From an uncultured Eubacteriales bacterium (GTDB lineage: Bacteria; Bacillota; Clostridia; Lachnospirales; Lachnospiraceae), in the NCBI GenBank assembly GCA_900321915.1, contig ONXW01000172.1, forward strand, positions 1 through 5,584: 5,584 nucleotides of DNA. The letters are read 5' to 3'. Shown here in pieces: positions 5,510-5,584 of this stretch. The translations under genes were made by a program, and so were the position numbers. Below the pieces are notes generated by a model. It saw only the letters and a program-made list of their open reading frames with translations. It searched no databases and had not been told where the DNA came from. The first letter of the stretch is position 1, and every line of letters begins with the position of its first letter.

Positions 5510-5584
5510 GCAGAAGTACCCAAGTGGTTGAAGGGGCTCCCCTGGAAAGGGAGTAGGTCGCTAGTAACGGTGCGAGGGTTCAAA
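5510..5584 (+). tRNA. tRNA-Ser (anticodon GGA), 3' end cut by the window
   Basis: A class II tRNA read into its T loop. The acceptor 5' strand is GCAGAAG (5510-5516), then T8-A9 at 5517-5518. The D arm contains AAGTGGTTGAA. The anticodon stem CTCCC (5537-5541) pairs with GGGAG (5549-5553) around the 7-nt loop CTGGAAA, placing anticodon GGA at 5544-5546, which reads UCC and UCU serine codons. A long variable arm (5554-5573), diagnostic of Ser/Leu/Tyr tRNAs, is followed by the T-stem strand GAGGG (5574-5578) and TTCAAA at the window end. The missing part should include the T-stem partner and an acceptor strand near CTTCTGC. Confidence 0.95.

Overview
The window looks like chromosomal DNA from a moderately GC-rich member of the Clostridia, most likely a Lachnospiraceae-type gut Firmicute. 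The reasons are the AGGAGG-type ribosome binding sites, sigma-A-style promoters (TTGACA/TATAAT with extended -10 features), a DeoR-type fructose repressor in place of the enterobacterial Cra, a fused EIIABC fructose permease, and a short Lys/Glu-rich HPr of the kind common in that family. The family-level placement is inference.

Layout: (1) 61-1041 is a stand-alone Gfo/Idh/MocA oxidoreductase of the dihydrodiol/xylose dehydrogenase-like subgroup, closed by a symmetrical hairpin terminator at 1051-1090. (2) 1103-1229 is a control region with four 10-bp direct repeats overlapping a good promoter, then a transcribed inverted repeat. (3) 1230-4867 is a compact fructose operon: fruR (DeoR repressor), fruK (1-phosphofructokinase, 4-bp overlap with fruR) and fruA (fructose PTS EIIABC, 21 nt after fruK). 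(4) 4974-5231 is an HPr gene with its own promoter, which sits inside a long imperfect palindrome, and a very strong terminator at 5265-5310. (5) 5374-5584 carries an A-tract-rich stable-RNA promoter and the start of a tRNA-Ser(GGA) gene cut by the window end.

How it works together: phosphate passes from PEP through Enzyme I (not in the window) to HPr His15, then EIIA His67, then EIIB Cys182, then fructose crossing the EIIC membrane domain, giving fructose-1-phosphate. FruK converts this to fructose-1,6-bisphosphate for glycolysis. By analogy with Lactococcus lactis FruR, fructose-1-phosphate should release FruR from the four direct repeats and induce the operon.

I do not see a wholly new system here. 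The points most worth a second look are the HPr whose regulatory Ser46 position is lysine, the four-repeat operator around the fruR promoter, and the large palindrome centred on the HPr promoter start site.
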